This document shows positions 46,350 to 55,877 of a DNA stretch of 64,000 bases, one piece after another. The stretch is taken from positions 186,001-250,000 of the forward strand of contig LJHW01000004.1 in assembly GCA_001295865.1 (NCBI GenBank). The letters run 5' to 3'. This stretch comes from a beta proteobacterium AAP65. GTDB lineage: Bacteria > Pseudomonadota > Gammaproteobacteria > Burkholderiales > Burkholderiaceae_C. The notes under the pieces were generated by a model that was not told where the DNA came from, searched no databases, and saw only the letters and a list, made by a program, of their open reading frames with translations. Each line of letters opens with the position of its first letter. The first letter of the stretch is position 1. Made by a program: the position numbers and the translations under genes.

Positions 46350-46751
46350 ATGAGCTGGTTGGATCAAGTGAAGTGGGATGCGCAAGGCCTGGTGCCCGTC
46401 ATCGCCCAGGAGCACGGCACGAAGGACGTGCTGATGTTCGCGTGGATGAACCGCGAGGCCCTGGCCGCCACCGCGGCGCGTGGGCAGGCCGTGTACTACA
46501 GCCGCTCGCGGCAGCGCCTGTGGCACAAGGGTGAAGAATCGGGCCACTTCCAGCAGGTGCACGAGATGCGCCTGGACTGCGACGCCGACGTGGTGCTGCT
46601 CAGCGTGACGCAGCACGGGCACGACCCCTCGATCGCCTGCCACACCGGCCGCCACAGCTGCTTCTTCAACCGCCTGGACACCAGTGCACCAGCGCCGCAA
46701 TGGCAGGCGGTGGAGCCCGTGCTGAAAGACCCCGAGAGCATCTACAAATGA
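46350..46751 (+). CDS. hisI: Phosphoribosyl-AMP cyclohydrolase
   Basis: Third step of histidine synthesis. The 133-residue protein shows [24 protein letters not shown], the metal-binding [10 protein letters not shown] and [10 protein letters not shown]. Separate from hisE, as in betaproteobacteria, and overlapping it by 4 nt (ATGA). hisF is not directly upstream; mutT is. TAGACT ends 7 nt before the ATG with no clear Shine-Dalgarno. Confidence 0.96.
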   Translation: MSWLDQVKWDAQGLVPVIAQEHGTKDVLMFAWMNREALAATAARGQAVYYSRSRQRLWHKGEESGHFQQVHEMRLDCDADVVLLSVTQHGHDPSIACHTGRHSCFFNRLDTSAPAPQWQAVEPVLKDPESIYK

Positions 46752-47122
46752 GCAGCAACGACACCCTGGCGCGGCTGGCCGAGGTCATCGAGGCGCGGCG
46801 TGGGCAAGACCCCGACAAAAGTTATGTCGCGCGCTTGTTTTCCAAGGGCACCGACGCCATCTTGAAAAAGGTGGGCGAGGAGGCCACCGAGGTGGTCATG
46901 GCTGCCAAGGACGGCGGCGGCCCCGCCCTGGTGGGCGAAGTCGCCGATCTCTGGTTCCACACCATGGTGGCCCTGGCGCAGTTCAACCTGAAACCGGCCG
47001 ATGTGCTGGCCGAACTTGAACGGCGTGAGGGCTTGTCGGGGCTGGAAGAATTTGCCTTGCGCAAGGTGCGCGAGCGTGAATCTGCCGAGTCATCTGCCGT
47101 AGCGAAAGGGCCGCAGCCATGA
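46748..47122 (+). CDS. hisE: Phosphoribosyl-ATP pyrophosphatase
   Basis: Second step of histidine synthesis. The 124-residue all-alpha MazG-like protein has [20 protein letters not shown] and [12 protein letters not shown] with the metal-binding acidic residues, plus [13 protein letters not shown]. Overlaps hisI and the following gene by 4 nt each. Confidence 0.96.
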   Translation: MSSNDTLARLAEVIEARRGQDPDKSYVARLFSKGTDAILKKVGEEATEVVMAAKDGGGPALVGEVADLWFHTMVALAQFNLKPADVLAELERREGLSGLEEFALRKVRERESAESSAVAKGPQP

Positions 47123-47496
47123 ACCAGGTCATCGACACCGTCGAGCGTGACAACAGCCTCAAGACGGTGGGCCACATCAGCTACCTGCTGCACGCGATCG
47201 TGGCCGTGGGCGCGGTGATCCCGGGCGCGCAGCCCGGCGTGGCGCTGCTGCTGGTGGCCTTCATCATCGACCTCGTCAAACGCGGCGACGCCGTGGGCAC
47301 CTGGCAAGAGTCGCACTTCGGCTGGCGCATCCGCAGCGTGGTGATCGCGGCCATCCTCTACCTCATCACCGCCCCGCTCTGGCTGCTGTTCGCGGTGCCG
47401 GGCTGGATCGCCTGGACCTGCATCTCCATCTGGTTCCTGTACCGCGTGGTGCGCGGGTGGATGAACCTGAACAGCAACCGCGCCATCGGCGCCTGA
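47119..47496 (+). CDS. DUF4870-type small membrane protein
   Basis: The 125-residue protein has three hydrophobic segments (about 23-55, 75-95, 97-112), the layout of DUF4870 proteins. Function unknown. It is translationally coupled to hisE (ATGA) and 14 nt before hit, so it is a stable member of the hisIE-hit-tat region. Short loops and few charged residues. Confidence 0.8.
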   Translation: MNQVIDTVERDNSLKTVGHISYLLHAIVAVGAVIPGAQPGVALLLVAFIIDLVKRGDAVGTWQESHFGWRIRSVVIAAILYLITAPLWLLFAVPGWIAWTCISIWFLYRVVRGWMNLNSNRAIGA

Positions 47497-47510
47497 CGCC
47501 CAGCAAGCGC

Positions 47511-47861
47511 ATGAGCAGCACCGACCCGAACTGCATCTTCTGCAAGATCATCGCCGGGCAGATCCCGGCGAAGAAGGTCTTCGAAGACGAAGAACTGCTG
47601 GCCTTCCACGACATCGCGCCCTGGGCGCCGGTGCACGTGCTGGTGATCCCCAAACAGCACATCGCCACGCTGGCCGACGTGGGCCCCGAACACGAGGCTT
47701 TGCTGGGCCGTATGCTGGGCCTGGCGCCGAAGCTGATGCAGCAACTCGGTGTGACGGGCGGCTTTCGCACCGTCATCAACACCGGGCCGGATGGCGGGCA
47801 AGAGGTCTACCACCTGCACATGCACGTGATGGGCGGGCCGCGGCCCTGGGCCAAGGGCTGA
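47511..47861 (+). CDS. HIT-family purine nucleoside phosphoramidase (HinT)
   Basis: The 116-residue protein has the N-terminal CIFCKIIAGQIPAKKVFED zinc/dimer segment and the histidine triad HLHMHVMGG that gives nucleotide hydrolysis. Usual neighbour of hisE and tatA in Burkholderiales. It cleaves AMP-amino acid or lysine phosphoramidates. Confidence 0.94.
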   Translation: MSSTDPNCIFCKIIAGQIPAKKVFEDEELLAFHDIAPWAPVHVLVIPKQHIATLADVGPEHEALLGRMLGLAPKLMQQLGVTGGFRTVINTGPDGGQEVYHLHMHVMGGPRPWAKG

Positions 47862-47926
47862 ATTCCGCGGGCCGGCGGTGGTGCGGGGCGAGACCCGCCT
47901 GCCACAGGCCCTTCACGCATCAACCG

Positions 47927-47932
47927 TAGAAT
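47927..47932 (+). promoter_or_regulatory. Possible -10 element of tatABC
   Basis: TAGAAT 31 nt before the tatA start, whose ribosome-binding site is AGGAGAG. No clear -35. Confidence 0.35.
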
Positions 47933-47963
47933 CGAGGGCTTCGCCTTCCTCAGGAGAGAGATC

Positions 47964-48203
47964 ATGGGTTCGTTCAGCATTTGGCACTGGCTGATCGTTT
48001 TGCTGGTCGTCGTGGTCATCTTCGGCACCAAAAAACTTCGCAACATCGGCAGCGACCTCGGTGGCGCCGTCAAGGGCTTCAAGGAAGGCATGAAAACCGG
48101 TGGCGACGACACGCCCGCGGCCGATGCACCGGCCCAGCAGGTCACCACCGCCAAGCGCGCCGACACCAACACGGTGGACGTGGACGCCAAGACCAAGAGC
48201 TGA
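47964..48203 (+). CDS. tatA: Sec-independent protein translocase TatA
   Basis: The 79-residue protein has one N-terminal transmembrane helix ([15 protein letters not shown]), the FGTKKL hinge and an amphipathic helix, then an acidic and lysine-rich tail. TatA rings form the pore for folded proteins. 102 nt after the hit gene, with AGGAGAG before the ATG. Confidence 0.96.
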   Translation: MGSFSIWHWLIVLLVVVVIFGTKKLRNIGSDLGGAVKGFKEGMKTGGDDTPAADAPAQQVTTAKRADTNTVDVDAKTKS

Positions 48204-48243
48204 GCCGCTTGACTGAAGCTGCTTCCGCTGCGGTGCTGACGCC

Positions 48244-48765
48244 ATGATGGACTTCGGCCTCGACAAGATCGCGCTCATTGGCGCCGTGGCCCTGGTGGTC
48301 ATCGGCCCCGAGAAACTGCCGCGCGTGGCGCGCACCGTGGGTGCGCTCTTCGGCAAGGCGCAGCGCTACGTCTCCGACGTCAAGGCCGAGGTGAACCGCA
48401 GCATCGAGCTCGAAGAGCTCAAGAAGATGAAGACGCAGTTCGAAGACGCGGCGCGCAACGTGGAAGACACCGTGCGCACCGAAGTCAACTCGGCCAGCGC
48501 CGCCTTCGACAACGAGTGGGCCTCTGCCACTGCCGGGCTTGACGGCAGTGGCACGAACAGCGGCACCGGCAGCATCGGCTACGAGCCGCTGGCCTCGCCG
48601 CCGCCCTACTACACGCACCCCAAGAAGAACTGGCGCCTGAAGCGCGGCGCCACGCCGCAGTGGTACAAGCAGCGCAACGGCGTGCGCACCAAGGCGCTGT
48701 CGGGCGCAGCGCGTGTGGCGCGTTTCCGTCCCAAGGGCGGCGCCGGGCAGTTCCCAGGCCGATGA
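48244..48765 (+). CDS. tatB: Sec-independent protein translocase TatB
   Basis: The 173-residue protein has the TatB N-terminus ([20 protein letters not shown]), the [10 protein letters not shown] hinge and a long cytosolic amphipathic helix. The last 80 residues, with [13 protein letters not shown], are longer than in E. coli TatB. Two Met codons are adjacent; either may be the start. Overlaps tatC by 4 nt. Confidence 0.95.
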   Translation: MMDFGLDKIALIGAVALVVIGPEKLPRVARTVGALFGKAQRYVSDVKAEVNRSIELEELKKMKTQFEDAARNVEDTVRTEVNSASAAFDNEWASATAGLDGSGTNSGTGSIGYEPLASPPPYYTHPKKNWRLKRGATPQWYKQRNGVRTKALSGAARVARFRPKGGAGQFPGR

Positions 48766-49559
48766 GCAGCAACAACGACAACAAGCCCGACGAGCTCGCC
48801 GGCACCGAAGCGCCTTTCGTTTCGCACCTGGTTGAGCTGCGCGACCGGCTCATCCGCGCCTTCATTGCCGTGGGCGTGGTCTTCGGCGCACTGTGTTTCT
48901 GGCCGGGGCCTGCAGGCTTGTACGACCTGCTGGCCGCGCCCATGGTGGCCCACCTGCCGGCCGACACCAAGCTCATCGCCACCAACGTCATTTCGCCCAT
49001 CCTGGTGCCGCTGAAGATCACGCTGATGGCGGCCTTCATGGTGGCGCTGCCGGTGGTGCTGTACCAGCTGTGGGCTTTCGTGGCGCCGGGCCTGTATTCG
49101 CACGAGAAGAAGCTGGTGCTGCCGCTGGTGGTGAGCAGCACCATCCTCTTCATTGCCGGCGTGGCCTTTTGCTACTTCCTGGTGATCCCGGGGATGAGCA
49201 AGTTCATTCAGGCCTTCGCGCCCACCACCATCACGGCCGCGCCAGACATCGAACAGTACTTCGGCTTCGTGCTGACGCTCTTCCTCGTCTTCGGCATCGC
49301 CTTCGAAGTGCCGATTGCGGTGGTGGTGCTGGCCCGCATGGGTGTCGTCACGCTGGTGCAGCTGCGCGCCTGGCGCGGCTACTTCATCGTCGCCAGCTTC
49401 ATCGTCGCCGCCGTGGTGACCCCGCCCGACGTCATCAGCCAGCTGGCCTTGGCCATCCCGATGTGCATCCTGTACGAGATCGGCATCATCGCCGCCGGCC
49501 TCCTCATCAAGCACACCAAAGCCCCCGACGCCGAAACCGACGCCAAGCCGTCGGCATAA
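48762..49559 (+). CDS. tatC: Sec-independent protein translocase TatC
   Basis: The signal-receptor subunit. The 265-residue protein has six transmembrane helices, and the marker segments [15 protein letters not shown], the Glu-containing [13 protein letters not shown] and VTPPDVISQ. It binds twin-arginine signals with TatB. Last gene of the hisIE-hit-tatABC run, then convergent with gspF. Confidence 0.97.
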   Translation: MSSNNDNKPDELAGTEAPFVSHLVELRDRLIRAFIAVGVVFGALCFWPGPAGLYDLLAAPMVAHLPADTKLIATNVISPILVPLKITLMAAFMVALPVVLYQLWAFVAPGLYSHEKKLVLPLVVSSTILFIAGVAFCYFLVIPGMSKFIQAFAPTTITAAPDIEQYFGFVLTLFLVFGIAFEVPIAVVVLARMGVVTLVQLRAWRGYFIVASFIVAAVVTPPDVISQLALAIPMCILYEIGIIAAGLLIKHTKAPDAETDAKPSA

Positions 49560-49650
49560 GGCAAAGCGCCAGCGAGCGCAAACGGGCGCGCGAAGCGCCG
49601 CCCAACACCAAGCCAGAGGCCGTGCACGGGTCCCCCGGGCACAGGCCGAA

Positions 49651-49691
49651 CCTCCCCCTCGGGGGGTAGCGAGCGCAGCGAGCCGGGGGGC
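49651..49691. repeat. GC-rich palindromic intergenic repeat between tatC and gspF
   Basis: The space between the converging tatC and gspF holds CCCCCTCGGGGGG (49654-49666), then a GCGAGCGCAGCGAGC unit and a second GGGGGG run. The form resembles dispersed palindromes in Burkholderiales intergenic regions (recalled) and the C6-T-G6 element at 36675. It may fold as a bidirectional terminator. Confidence 0.5.
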
Positions 49692-49692
49692 C

Positions 49693-50910
49693 TTATTTCA
49701 CCCAGGTATTCAGCTGAATGATCGGCATCAGCACCGCCAGCATGATGACCACCACCACGCCGCCCATGCCCACGATGAGCAGCGGCTCCAGGATGGTGGC
49801 AGCGCTCAGCGCCCGGCGCTGCACCTCGGCCGACATCTGCGTGGACGCGCGCTGCAGCATCTGCGGCAGCTGGCCGGTCTGCTCCCCCAGCCGCGCGAAC
49901 ATCGCCAGCAGCCCCGGAAAGCGCTTCTTGCCCGCCAGCGCGCTGGCCAGCGGCGCACCTTCGCGCACCTGCACCAGCGCGTCCAGCGCATCGGCCCGCA
50001 TCGCGCGGTTGCCCAAGGTCTCGGCCGCGGCTTGCAGCGCTTTCAGGATGGGCACACCCGCCCCGGCCAACATGGCCAGCGTGCCGCCGAAACGCGCGGC
50101 GTTGTAGCCGCGCGCCAGGCGGCCGAAGAGCGGCAGGTTGAGAAAAGCCGCATCGGTGCGCTCGCGAAAAGCTTCGTTGCGCCGCGCCAGCACAAAGGCC
50201 GTGATGCCGCCCGTGGCCAACAGCGCAACCGCCCAGCCCCAGCTGCGCACGAAGCTGCTCACGGCGAGCATGGCCACCGTGAGAAAGGGCAAGGCCCGCT
50301 TGCCAGTGGTGAAGACATTGGCGATCTGCGGCACGACAAAGGTCACCAGCACGATCACGATGACCAGCGCCACCAGCGAAACGATGGCCGGGTAGAGCAT
50401 CGCGCCCAGCACCTTGCTGCGCAGCGCCTGGCGGTCTTCCAGGTCGTCGGCCAGGCGTTCGAGCACGGCGCCCAAAGCGCCGCTCTGCTCACCAGCGGCC
50501 ACCACGGCGCGGTAGATCTCGTCGAACTCGCGCGGGGCCGTGCCCAAGGCGCGGCCAAAAGAGCTGCCGGCGTTGACCTCGCTCTTCAGGTGCGCCACCA
50601 GCTCGCGCTGGCGCGGGTTCTCGGCCTCTTCGGCCAGCGCCGTCAGCGCGCGCTCCAGCGGCAGGCCCGAGCCCACCAGGCCGGCGAGTTGGCGCGTCCA
50701 CACCGCCAGGCTGGTGGCGGAAAACACGCGGCGGGTGAAACGTGCCGCCGTGCTGTTGTCGGTAGCCGCCATGGTGACCGCCGTCACCGCCAGCGGCACC
50801 AGATCGCGCCCGCGCAGCTGCTGCCGCGCGGCTTTCACGTTGTCGGCTTCCAGCAGACCGCTCTGGGCCTTGCCGGCGGCGTCCAGCGCCTCGAAGCGGT
50901 AGGCCGGCAT
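49693..50910 (-). CDS. gspF: Type II secretion inner-membrane platform protein GspF
   Basis: The 405-residue protein has two repeated T2SSF domains (each with three-helix bundles ending in ERLADDLEDRQALRSK-type and EQTGQLPQMLQRAS segments) and three transmembrane helices. It anchors the ATPase GspE to the pseudopilus. 2 nt after gspE; last gene of the gsp operon. Confidence 0.96.
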   Translation of the reverse strand: MPAYRFEALDAAGKAQSGLLEADNVKAARQQLRGRDLVPLAVTAVTMAATDNSTAARFTRRVFSATSLAVWTRQLAGLVGSGLPLERALTALAEEAENPRQRELVAHLKSEVNAGSSFGRALGTAPREFDEIYRAVVAAGEQSGALGAVLERLADDLEDRQALRSKVLGAMLYPAIVSLVALVIVIVLVTFVVPQIANVFTTGKRALPFLTVAMLAVSSFVRSWGWAVALLATGGITAFVLARRNEAFRERTDAAFLNLPLFGRLARGYNAARFGGTLAMLAGAGVPILKALQAAAETLGNRAMRADALDALVQVREGAPLASALAGKKRFPGLLAMFARLGEQTGQLPQMLQRASTQMSAEVQRRALSAATILEPLLIVGMGGVVVVIMLAVLMPIIQLNTWVK

Positions 50911-50912
50911 CG

Positions 50913-52349
50913 CTAGTCTCGAGTCACCCGGATCACTTCTTCAAGTGACGTGATGCCTTCACGCACCAGCCGCTCACCGTCTTCCCGCATGCTCTTCAAA
51001 CCGCCAGCGCGCGCGGCCGCGACCAGCTCCTGTTCGGCGGCGCGGTTGTGGATCAGCGCCTGCACCTGCTCATCCACCCGCATGAGTTCATAGACGCCGG
51101 TACGGCCCTTGTAGCCCGTCATGCTGCACTTCTCGCAGCCCACGGGGTGCCAACGCGGCTGGCCGTCTTCACCATCGTCACCGCGCTTCTTGCAATGCGG
51201 GCACAGCTTGCGAACCAGGCGCTGCGCCAGCACACCCAGCAGGCTGCTGCTCAGCAGGAAGGGCTCCACGCCCATGTCGATCAGGCGTGTGACGCTGCTG
51301 GGCGCGTCGTTGGTGTGCACGGTGGCCAGCACGAGGTGGCCCGTCAGGCTGGCCTGGATGGCGATGCTGGCGGTCTCGTGGTCGCGGATCTCGCCGATCA
51401 TGATGACGTCGGGGTCCTGCCGCAGGATGGCGCGCAGCGCCTTCGCAAACGTCAGGTCGATCTTCGGGTTCACCTGCGTCTGGCCGATGCCCGAGAGCTC
51501 GTACTCCACCGGGTCTTCCACGGTCAGCACGTTGGTCGTGGCGGTTTCCACACGCCCCAGGCTGGCATAGAGCGTGGTGGTCTTGCCGCTGCCGGTGGGG
51601 CCCGTCACGAGCACGATGCCGTGCGGCTGCTGCACCAGGCGGTCGAAGCTCTTGAGCACCTCGCCGTCCATGCCCAGGCCTTCCAGCGTGAAGCGGCTCT
51701 CGGTCTTGTCCAAGAGGCGCAGCACGGCGCGCTCACCGTGTGACGAGGGCAGCGTGCTCACGCGCACGTCGATGGCACGGCCGCCGATGCGCAAGCTGAT
51801 GCGGCCGTCCTGCGGCAGGCGCTTTTCGGCGATGTCGAGCTCGGCCATGATCTTCAGCCGGCTGATCAGCGCAGCGTGCAGCGCCTTGTTGGGCTGCACC
51901 ACCTCGCGCAGCGTGCCGTCGACGCGGAAGCGCACGCTGCTGCTGCGCTCGTAGGGCTCGATGTGGATGTCGCTCGCGCCATCCTTCGCGGCCTGCGTCA
52001 GCAGCGCGTTGAGCATGCGGATGATGGGCGCGTCGTCTGCCGCCTCCAGCAGGTCTTCCACCGCGGGCAGGTCTTGCATCATGCGGCTCAAGTCGACGCC
52101 GCTTTCCACTTCACCGATCACGGCGGCGGCGCTGCTCTCACCGCCGGCGTAGGCCGCCGCGATGCGCTGCACCAGCGTGCTGCTGTTCTCGCGCTCGAAG
52201 GCGGCCACGTCGAAGAGCCGCCCCACCTCGGCCAAGGCCGAGGGCGAGGTGGTTTCGGCGGCCCACAGCGCCAGTTGCTCGCCGTCGTCTTCGAGCAGCA
52301 ACGTGTGCGCCTTGGCGTAGGCGTAGGGCAAGGGGTGACGCACGGCCAT
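50913..52349 (-). CDS. gspE: Type II secretion ATPase GspE
   Basis: The 478-residue protein powers pseudopilus growth. It has Walker A GPTGSGKT (250-257), Asp box and His box segments ([22 protein letters not shown]), and a tetracysteine zinc element (CPHC 383-386 and CEKC 405-408). N-terminal domain for GspL binding is short. It lies 20 nt after gspD and 2 nt before gspF. Confidence 0.97.
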   Translation of the reverse strand: MAVRHPLPYAYAKAHTLLLEDDGEQLALWAAETTSPSALAEVGRLFDVAAFERENSSTLVQRIAAAYAGGESSAAAVIGEVESGVDLSRMMQDLPAVEDLLEAADDAPIIRMLNALLTQAAKDGASDIHIEPYERSSSVRFRVDGTLREVVQPNKALHAALISRLKIMAELDIAEKRLPQDGRISLRIGGRAIDVRVSTLPSSHGERAVLRLLDKTESRFTLEGLGMDGEVLKSFDRLVQQPHGIVLVTGPTGSGKTTTLYASLGRVETATTNVLTVEDPVEYELSGIGQTQVNPKIDLTFAKALRAILRQDPDVIMIGEIRDHETASIAIQASLTGHLVLATVHTNDAPSSVTRLIDMGVEPFLLSSSLLGVLAQRLVRKLCPHCKKRGDDGEDGQPRWHPVGCEKCSMTGYKGRTGVYELMRVDEQVQALIHNRAAEQELVAAARAGGLKSMREDGERLVREGITSLEEVIRVTRD

Positions 52350-52369
52350 GGCGGTGTCTCTGCCTGCGA

Positions 52370-54517
52370 TCAGGGCCGCTGCGCCGGGGCCGGCGCCGGC
52401 GCAGATGCCGGTGTGCTGCCCAGCGGCTGGCTGGCCGAAGGCCGCGCCGGCAGCACGGGCGATTCATTGATCGGCATCACCACGCTGGGCGCGGGCTGCG
52501 CGTTCTGTTGCTGGCCGCGCATCTGCTCGTAGCGGTCGGCCGAGAAACGGTTAGCCGATTCGGCGTCACGCATCACGATGGGCCGCAGGAAGACCATCAG
52601 GTTGGTGCGGCGGCGTTCGCGGCTTTCGCTGCGGAAGAGCGCGCCCAGCCAGGGGATGTCGCCCAGCAGCGGCACCTTGCTCTGGTTGGTGATGAAACGG
52701 TCTTCGATCAAGCCGCCCAGCACGAGGATCTCGCCATCGTCCACCACCACCGCGCCTTCGTAGCTGCGCTTGGTGGTGCTGGGGCCGGCGTTGGTGGTGC
52801 CGGCGGCGGTGTCCTGCTTGACGCTGCTCTGCTCCTGGAAGATGGTCATGCGCACCGCACCGCCTTCGCCGATCTGCGGGCGGATGCGCAGCGTGATGCC
52901 CACGTCCTTGCGCTCGATGGTCTGGAAGGGGTTGGTGGTGGCGCCGCTGGTGCCGCCCACGCCAGTGAACTGGCCGGTGATGAAGGGCACGTTTTCGCCG
53001 ACGACGATCTTGGCTTCTTCGTTGTCCAGCGTGATCAGCGTGGGCGTGCTGACGATGTTGGTCTGCGCCTGGCTCTGCAGCATGCGCGCGATGGCCGCCA
53101 GCGAGGTGACGCCGTTGTAGGCCCGCAGCAGGCCCACGTTGAGGCCCTGGCCGAGGTTGATCTGCCCCTGCACCGCGCCGGTGTTGACGCTGATGATGTT
53201 GCCCACGCCGCCGGCGGGCGTGAAGTTGGTGCCGCCGGCGAGACCCGTGCGGTCGCCACTCTGGCCCAGCAGGCCCTGCCACTGGAAGCCGAAGTCGGCG
53301 GCGTCGCCGCCGGCCACCTCGACGATCATGCTTTCGATGTAGACCTGCGCGCGGCGCGTGTCGAGCTGGTCGATGAGCGCGCGCACCTGTTTGTAGAGCG
53401 GCTCGGGCGCCGTGATGATCAGCGAGTTGGTGGCCGGGTCGGCCTGGATGAAACCGCCCGTGCTGGGCTGGGCTGCGGCCGTCACGGCGCCCCCCCCGGT
53501 GCCGCCAGCGCCGGCTGCACCAGCGGCCCCGCCCGTGGTGGCCGCACCCGCGCTGGGTGCGGCCGTGCCGCCAGTGCCAGCCGCGGCGCTGCCGCTGGCG
53601 CCGCCGCCGAAGGCGCCGAAAGCGGCGCGGATGACCGTGGCCAGGCGCGTGGCCTCGGCGTTTTTCAGGTGCACCACCCACATGCCACCGCCCGGGCCCA
53701 GCAGCGTGCTGGGGCGGTCGAGCTGCGCGATGGTGGCGCGCACCTGGGCCAGGCGTGCCGGGTTGGCGGCCTTCACCAGCAGCGCGTTGGCGCGCGAGTC
53801 GGCCACCACCGTGGTGCCGCCGCCGGCGTTGGGCACGCCGGGCACAGCCGTGGTGGCCGCATCGCTCAGGCGTTGCACCAGCGGGGCCAGGTCGGCGGCC
53901 ACCGCGTGCTGCAGCGGCACCACCTCCACGCCGGTGCTGGAAGGCAGGTCGAGCGCGGCGATGATGCGGCCGATGCGCTCCAGGTTGCCGGCGTAATCGG
54001 TGATCACCAGCGAGTTGCTCGCCGGGTTGGCGTTGATGGTGTTGTTGGCGCTGATCAGCGGCCGCAGGATGGGCACGAGGTTGTTCGGGTTCTCGTGGCG
54101 CAGCGAGAAGATCTGCGTGATGACCTGGTCGCCCTTGACACCCACCTCGCCGATGGACACGGTGCCGGTCTGCAGCTTGGCATCGGCCTCGGGCACCACC
54201 TTCAACAGGCCGCCACTTTCCACCACGGCAAAGCCCAGGCCGCGCAGCGCGCTCTGGTAGCTCTGCCAGGCTTGGCGGATGGTCTGCGGCTGTTCGCTGT
54301 AGACGGTGATGGTGCCCTTCACCCGCGGGTCGACCACGATCGCGCGGCCGATCATCGCGGCGAAGGCGCGTGTCACGCCCTCGATGTCGGCGTTGACGAA
54401 GTTCACCGTCACCGGTGCGCGCGAGCGCGTCGGGAGGTCCTGCGCGCTGGCGGGCAGTTGTGCCAGCAGGGCCAGGGCCAAAGCGCAGCGGCCGAGATGC
54501 CGAAGGTTCATGCTCAT
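52370..54517 (-). CDS. gspD: Type II secretion outer-membrane secretin GspD
   Basis: The 715-residue protein has a signal peptide (cleavage near ASAQD), N0 to N3 periplasmic rings and the C-terminal secretin pore ([19 protein letters not shown]). A Gly/Ala/Thr low-complexity insert of about 54 residues (301-354) interrupts the region between N2 and N3. No separate pilotin gene is seen nearby. Start overlaps the gspN stop by 4 nt. Confidence 0.97.
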   Translation of the reverse strand: MSMNLRHLGRCALALALLAQLPASAQDLPTRSRAPVTVNFVNADIEGVTRAFAAMIGRAIVVDPRVKGTITVYSEQPQTIRQAWQSYQSALRGLGFAVVESGGLLKVVPEADAKLQTGTVSIGEVGVKGDQVITQIFSLRHENPNNLVPILRPLISANNTINANPASNSLVITDYAGNLERIGRIIAALDLPSSTGVEVVPLQHAVAADLAPLVQRLSDAATTAVPGVPNAGGGTTVVADSRANALLVKAANPARLAQVRATIAQLDRPSTLLGPGGGMWVVHLKNAEATRLATVIRAAFGAFGGGASGSAAAGTGGTAAPSAGAATTGGAAGAAGAGGTGGGAVTAAAQPSTGGFIQADPATNSLIITAPEPLYKQVRALIDQLDTRRAQVYIESMIVEVAGGDAADFGFQWQGLLGQSGDRTGLAGGTNFTPAGGVGNIISVNTGAVQGQINLGQGLNVGLLRAYNGVTSLAAIARMLQSQAQTNIVSTPTLITLDNEEAKIVVGENVPFITGQFTGVGGTSGATTNPFQTIERKDVGITLRIRPQIGEGGAVRMTIFQEQSSVKQDTAAGTTNAGPSTTKRSYEGAVVVDDGEILVLGGLIEDRFITNQSKVPLLGDIPWLGALFRSESRERRRTNLMVFLRPIVMRDAESANRFSADRYEQMRGQQQNAQPAPSVVMPINESPVLPARPSASQPLGSTPASAPAPAPAQRP

Positions 54518-55347
54518 CCTATGGAAATGACCGACGACGCACCCTGGCGCCGCCCGATGATGTTCAGCAAGTTGCCCAAGGCGGCTTCAAAGCCGCTGGC
54601 CGCGCTGGCCTGGCCGCGGAAACGCAAGCGCGAAGCCGCACCGCTGCCCAGCAGTTCACCGCTGCCGCTGAGCTGCAGCGCGCCTTCGGTGGTGAGCAAC
54701 TGCAGCCGTGAGGGCTGATCGCCAGCAGCGTCGCCGCTCAGCGTGAGGCGGTAGCTGCCCAGGCTATCCAGCGTGGACAGGCGCGAGGCCAGCGTGGCCA
54801 GCGTCAGGTCGAGCCGGCCGCTGAAGCGCCAGCGGCCCTGCACCTGTTCCAGCACCAGCCCGGGGCTGCTGAGCTGCAGCGTGCCCGTGGGCTTGAGCGT
54901 GTTCCAGGGCGTGCCCAGGCCGGTGAGCCAGGCGGCTGGCCACTGGCCCAGGGTGGGGCCCGGGCCCACCTGCGGGGCCGCCGAGGCTGAAACGTCTGCG
55001 GCCGGCAATTCCAGGCGCACCCGGCCCAGCCCGAAGACCACGCGCAAAGGCTGCTCGCCGTTCAGGCAGCAAGACTGGCGGGCGTAGAGCGTGAACCCTG
55101 CGCCAGCGGGGCGCAGGCGCCAGTGCAGGCGGTCGGGCAAGGCGCTGGCATCGCGGCTGCCTTCGCCGCCGGTCAGCACCAGCACGGCATTGCCGTTCCA
55201 CACCGTGCCGCGGGCGTCGGCCAGCAGCAGACGCTGGCCGCTGGCCGTCGCCAGCGCACCGGCCAGCCAGGCCGCGGGCGCGAAGGCCACCAAGGCGACC
55301 ACGGCCCCGGTGGCAGCACCGGCGGCGGCCCAGCGTTTCAGCGTCAA
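54514..55347 (-). CDS. gspN: Type II secretion protein GspN
   Basis: The 277-residue bitopic inner-membrane protein has one N-terminal membrane helix (AGAATGAVVALVAFAPAAWL) and a periplasmic beta-rich domain (PWNTLKPTGTLQLSSPGL). GspN is found in only some systems and is not essential in all. Overlaps gspM and gspD by 4 nt each. Confidence 0.88.
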   Translation of the reverse strand: MTLKRWAAAGAATGAVVALVAFAPAAWLAGALATASGQRLLLADARGTVWNGNAVLVLTGGEGSRDASALPDRLHWRLRPAGAGFTLYARQSCCLNGEQPLRVVFGLGRVRLELPAADVSASAAPQVGPGPTLGQWPAAWLTGLGTPWNTLKPTGTLQLSSPGLVLEQVQGRWRFSGRLDLTLATLASRLSTLDSLGSYRLTLSGDAAGDQPSRLQLLTTEGALQLSGSGELLGSGAASRLRFRGQASAASGFEAALGNLLNIIGRRQGASSVISIG

Positions 55348-55877
55348 GGTGCGCCCCCGAGGGCCAGCACGAGGGTGCCGCTGTAACCCGGGCCGTTGCG
55401 CAGCAGGCTGGCTTCCACCGGGCGCGCGCGCGCACCCGAGCGGGCTTCAGCCAGCCAGTCGCTCAGCTGGCTGGTGCTGACGCCGTTGAGCGTGAGAACA
55501 GCGCGGTCGCCCTGCAGCGAGAGCTTGGCGAGTTCGCCCAGGCGTTCGGTGGCGGCGCGCAAGGCGGCGCCGGCCTGCTCGACGTTGACGGGCGGCGCGT
55601 TGCGCAGTTCGGTGGCCTCGGCGGCCAGGCGCTGCATGGCGCGCAGTTGGTTCTCGCTGGCCTCGATGGCCGCCGGCGCGGTGCGCAGCGTGCGCAGCGC
55701 GGGCTGCAGCGCCACCCACCACAGCAGCGCCACACCGAGAACCGCGCCCGCCAGCGTGAGCAGGCGTTGTTCACGGGCGGGCAGCGCGCGCCACCAGCCG
55801 CGCAGCGGGGCCAGCGCCTGCGCGCCGGCAGCGCCGGGGGCGGCAGCGGCTGAAGGAGATGAGGTCGGTGCACTCAT
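55344..55877 (-). CDS. gspM: Type II secretion protein GspM
   Basis: The 177-residue protein has one membrane helix (LTLAGAVLGVALLWWVAL) and a periplasmic ferredoxin-like domain with coiled coil (AIEASENQLRAMQRLA). It supports GspL in the inner-membrane platform. Overlaps gspL and gspN by 4 nt each. Confidence 0.9.
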   Translation of the reverse strand: MSAPTSSPSAAAAPGAAGAQALAPLRGWWRALPAREQRLLTLAGAVLGVALLWWVALQPALRTLRTAPAAIEASENQLRAMQRLAAEATELRNAPPVNVEQAGAALRAATERLGELAKLSLQGDRAVLTLNGVSTSQLSDWLAEARSGARARPVEASLLRNGPGYSGTLVLALGGAP

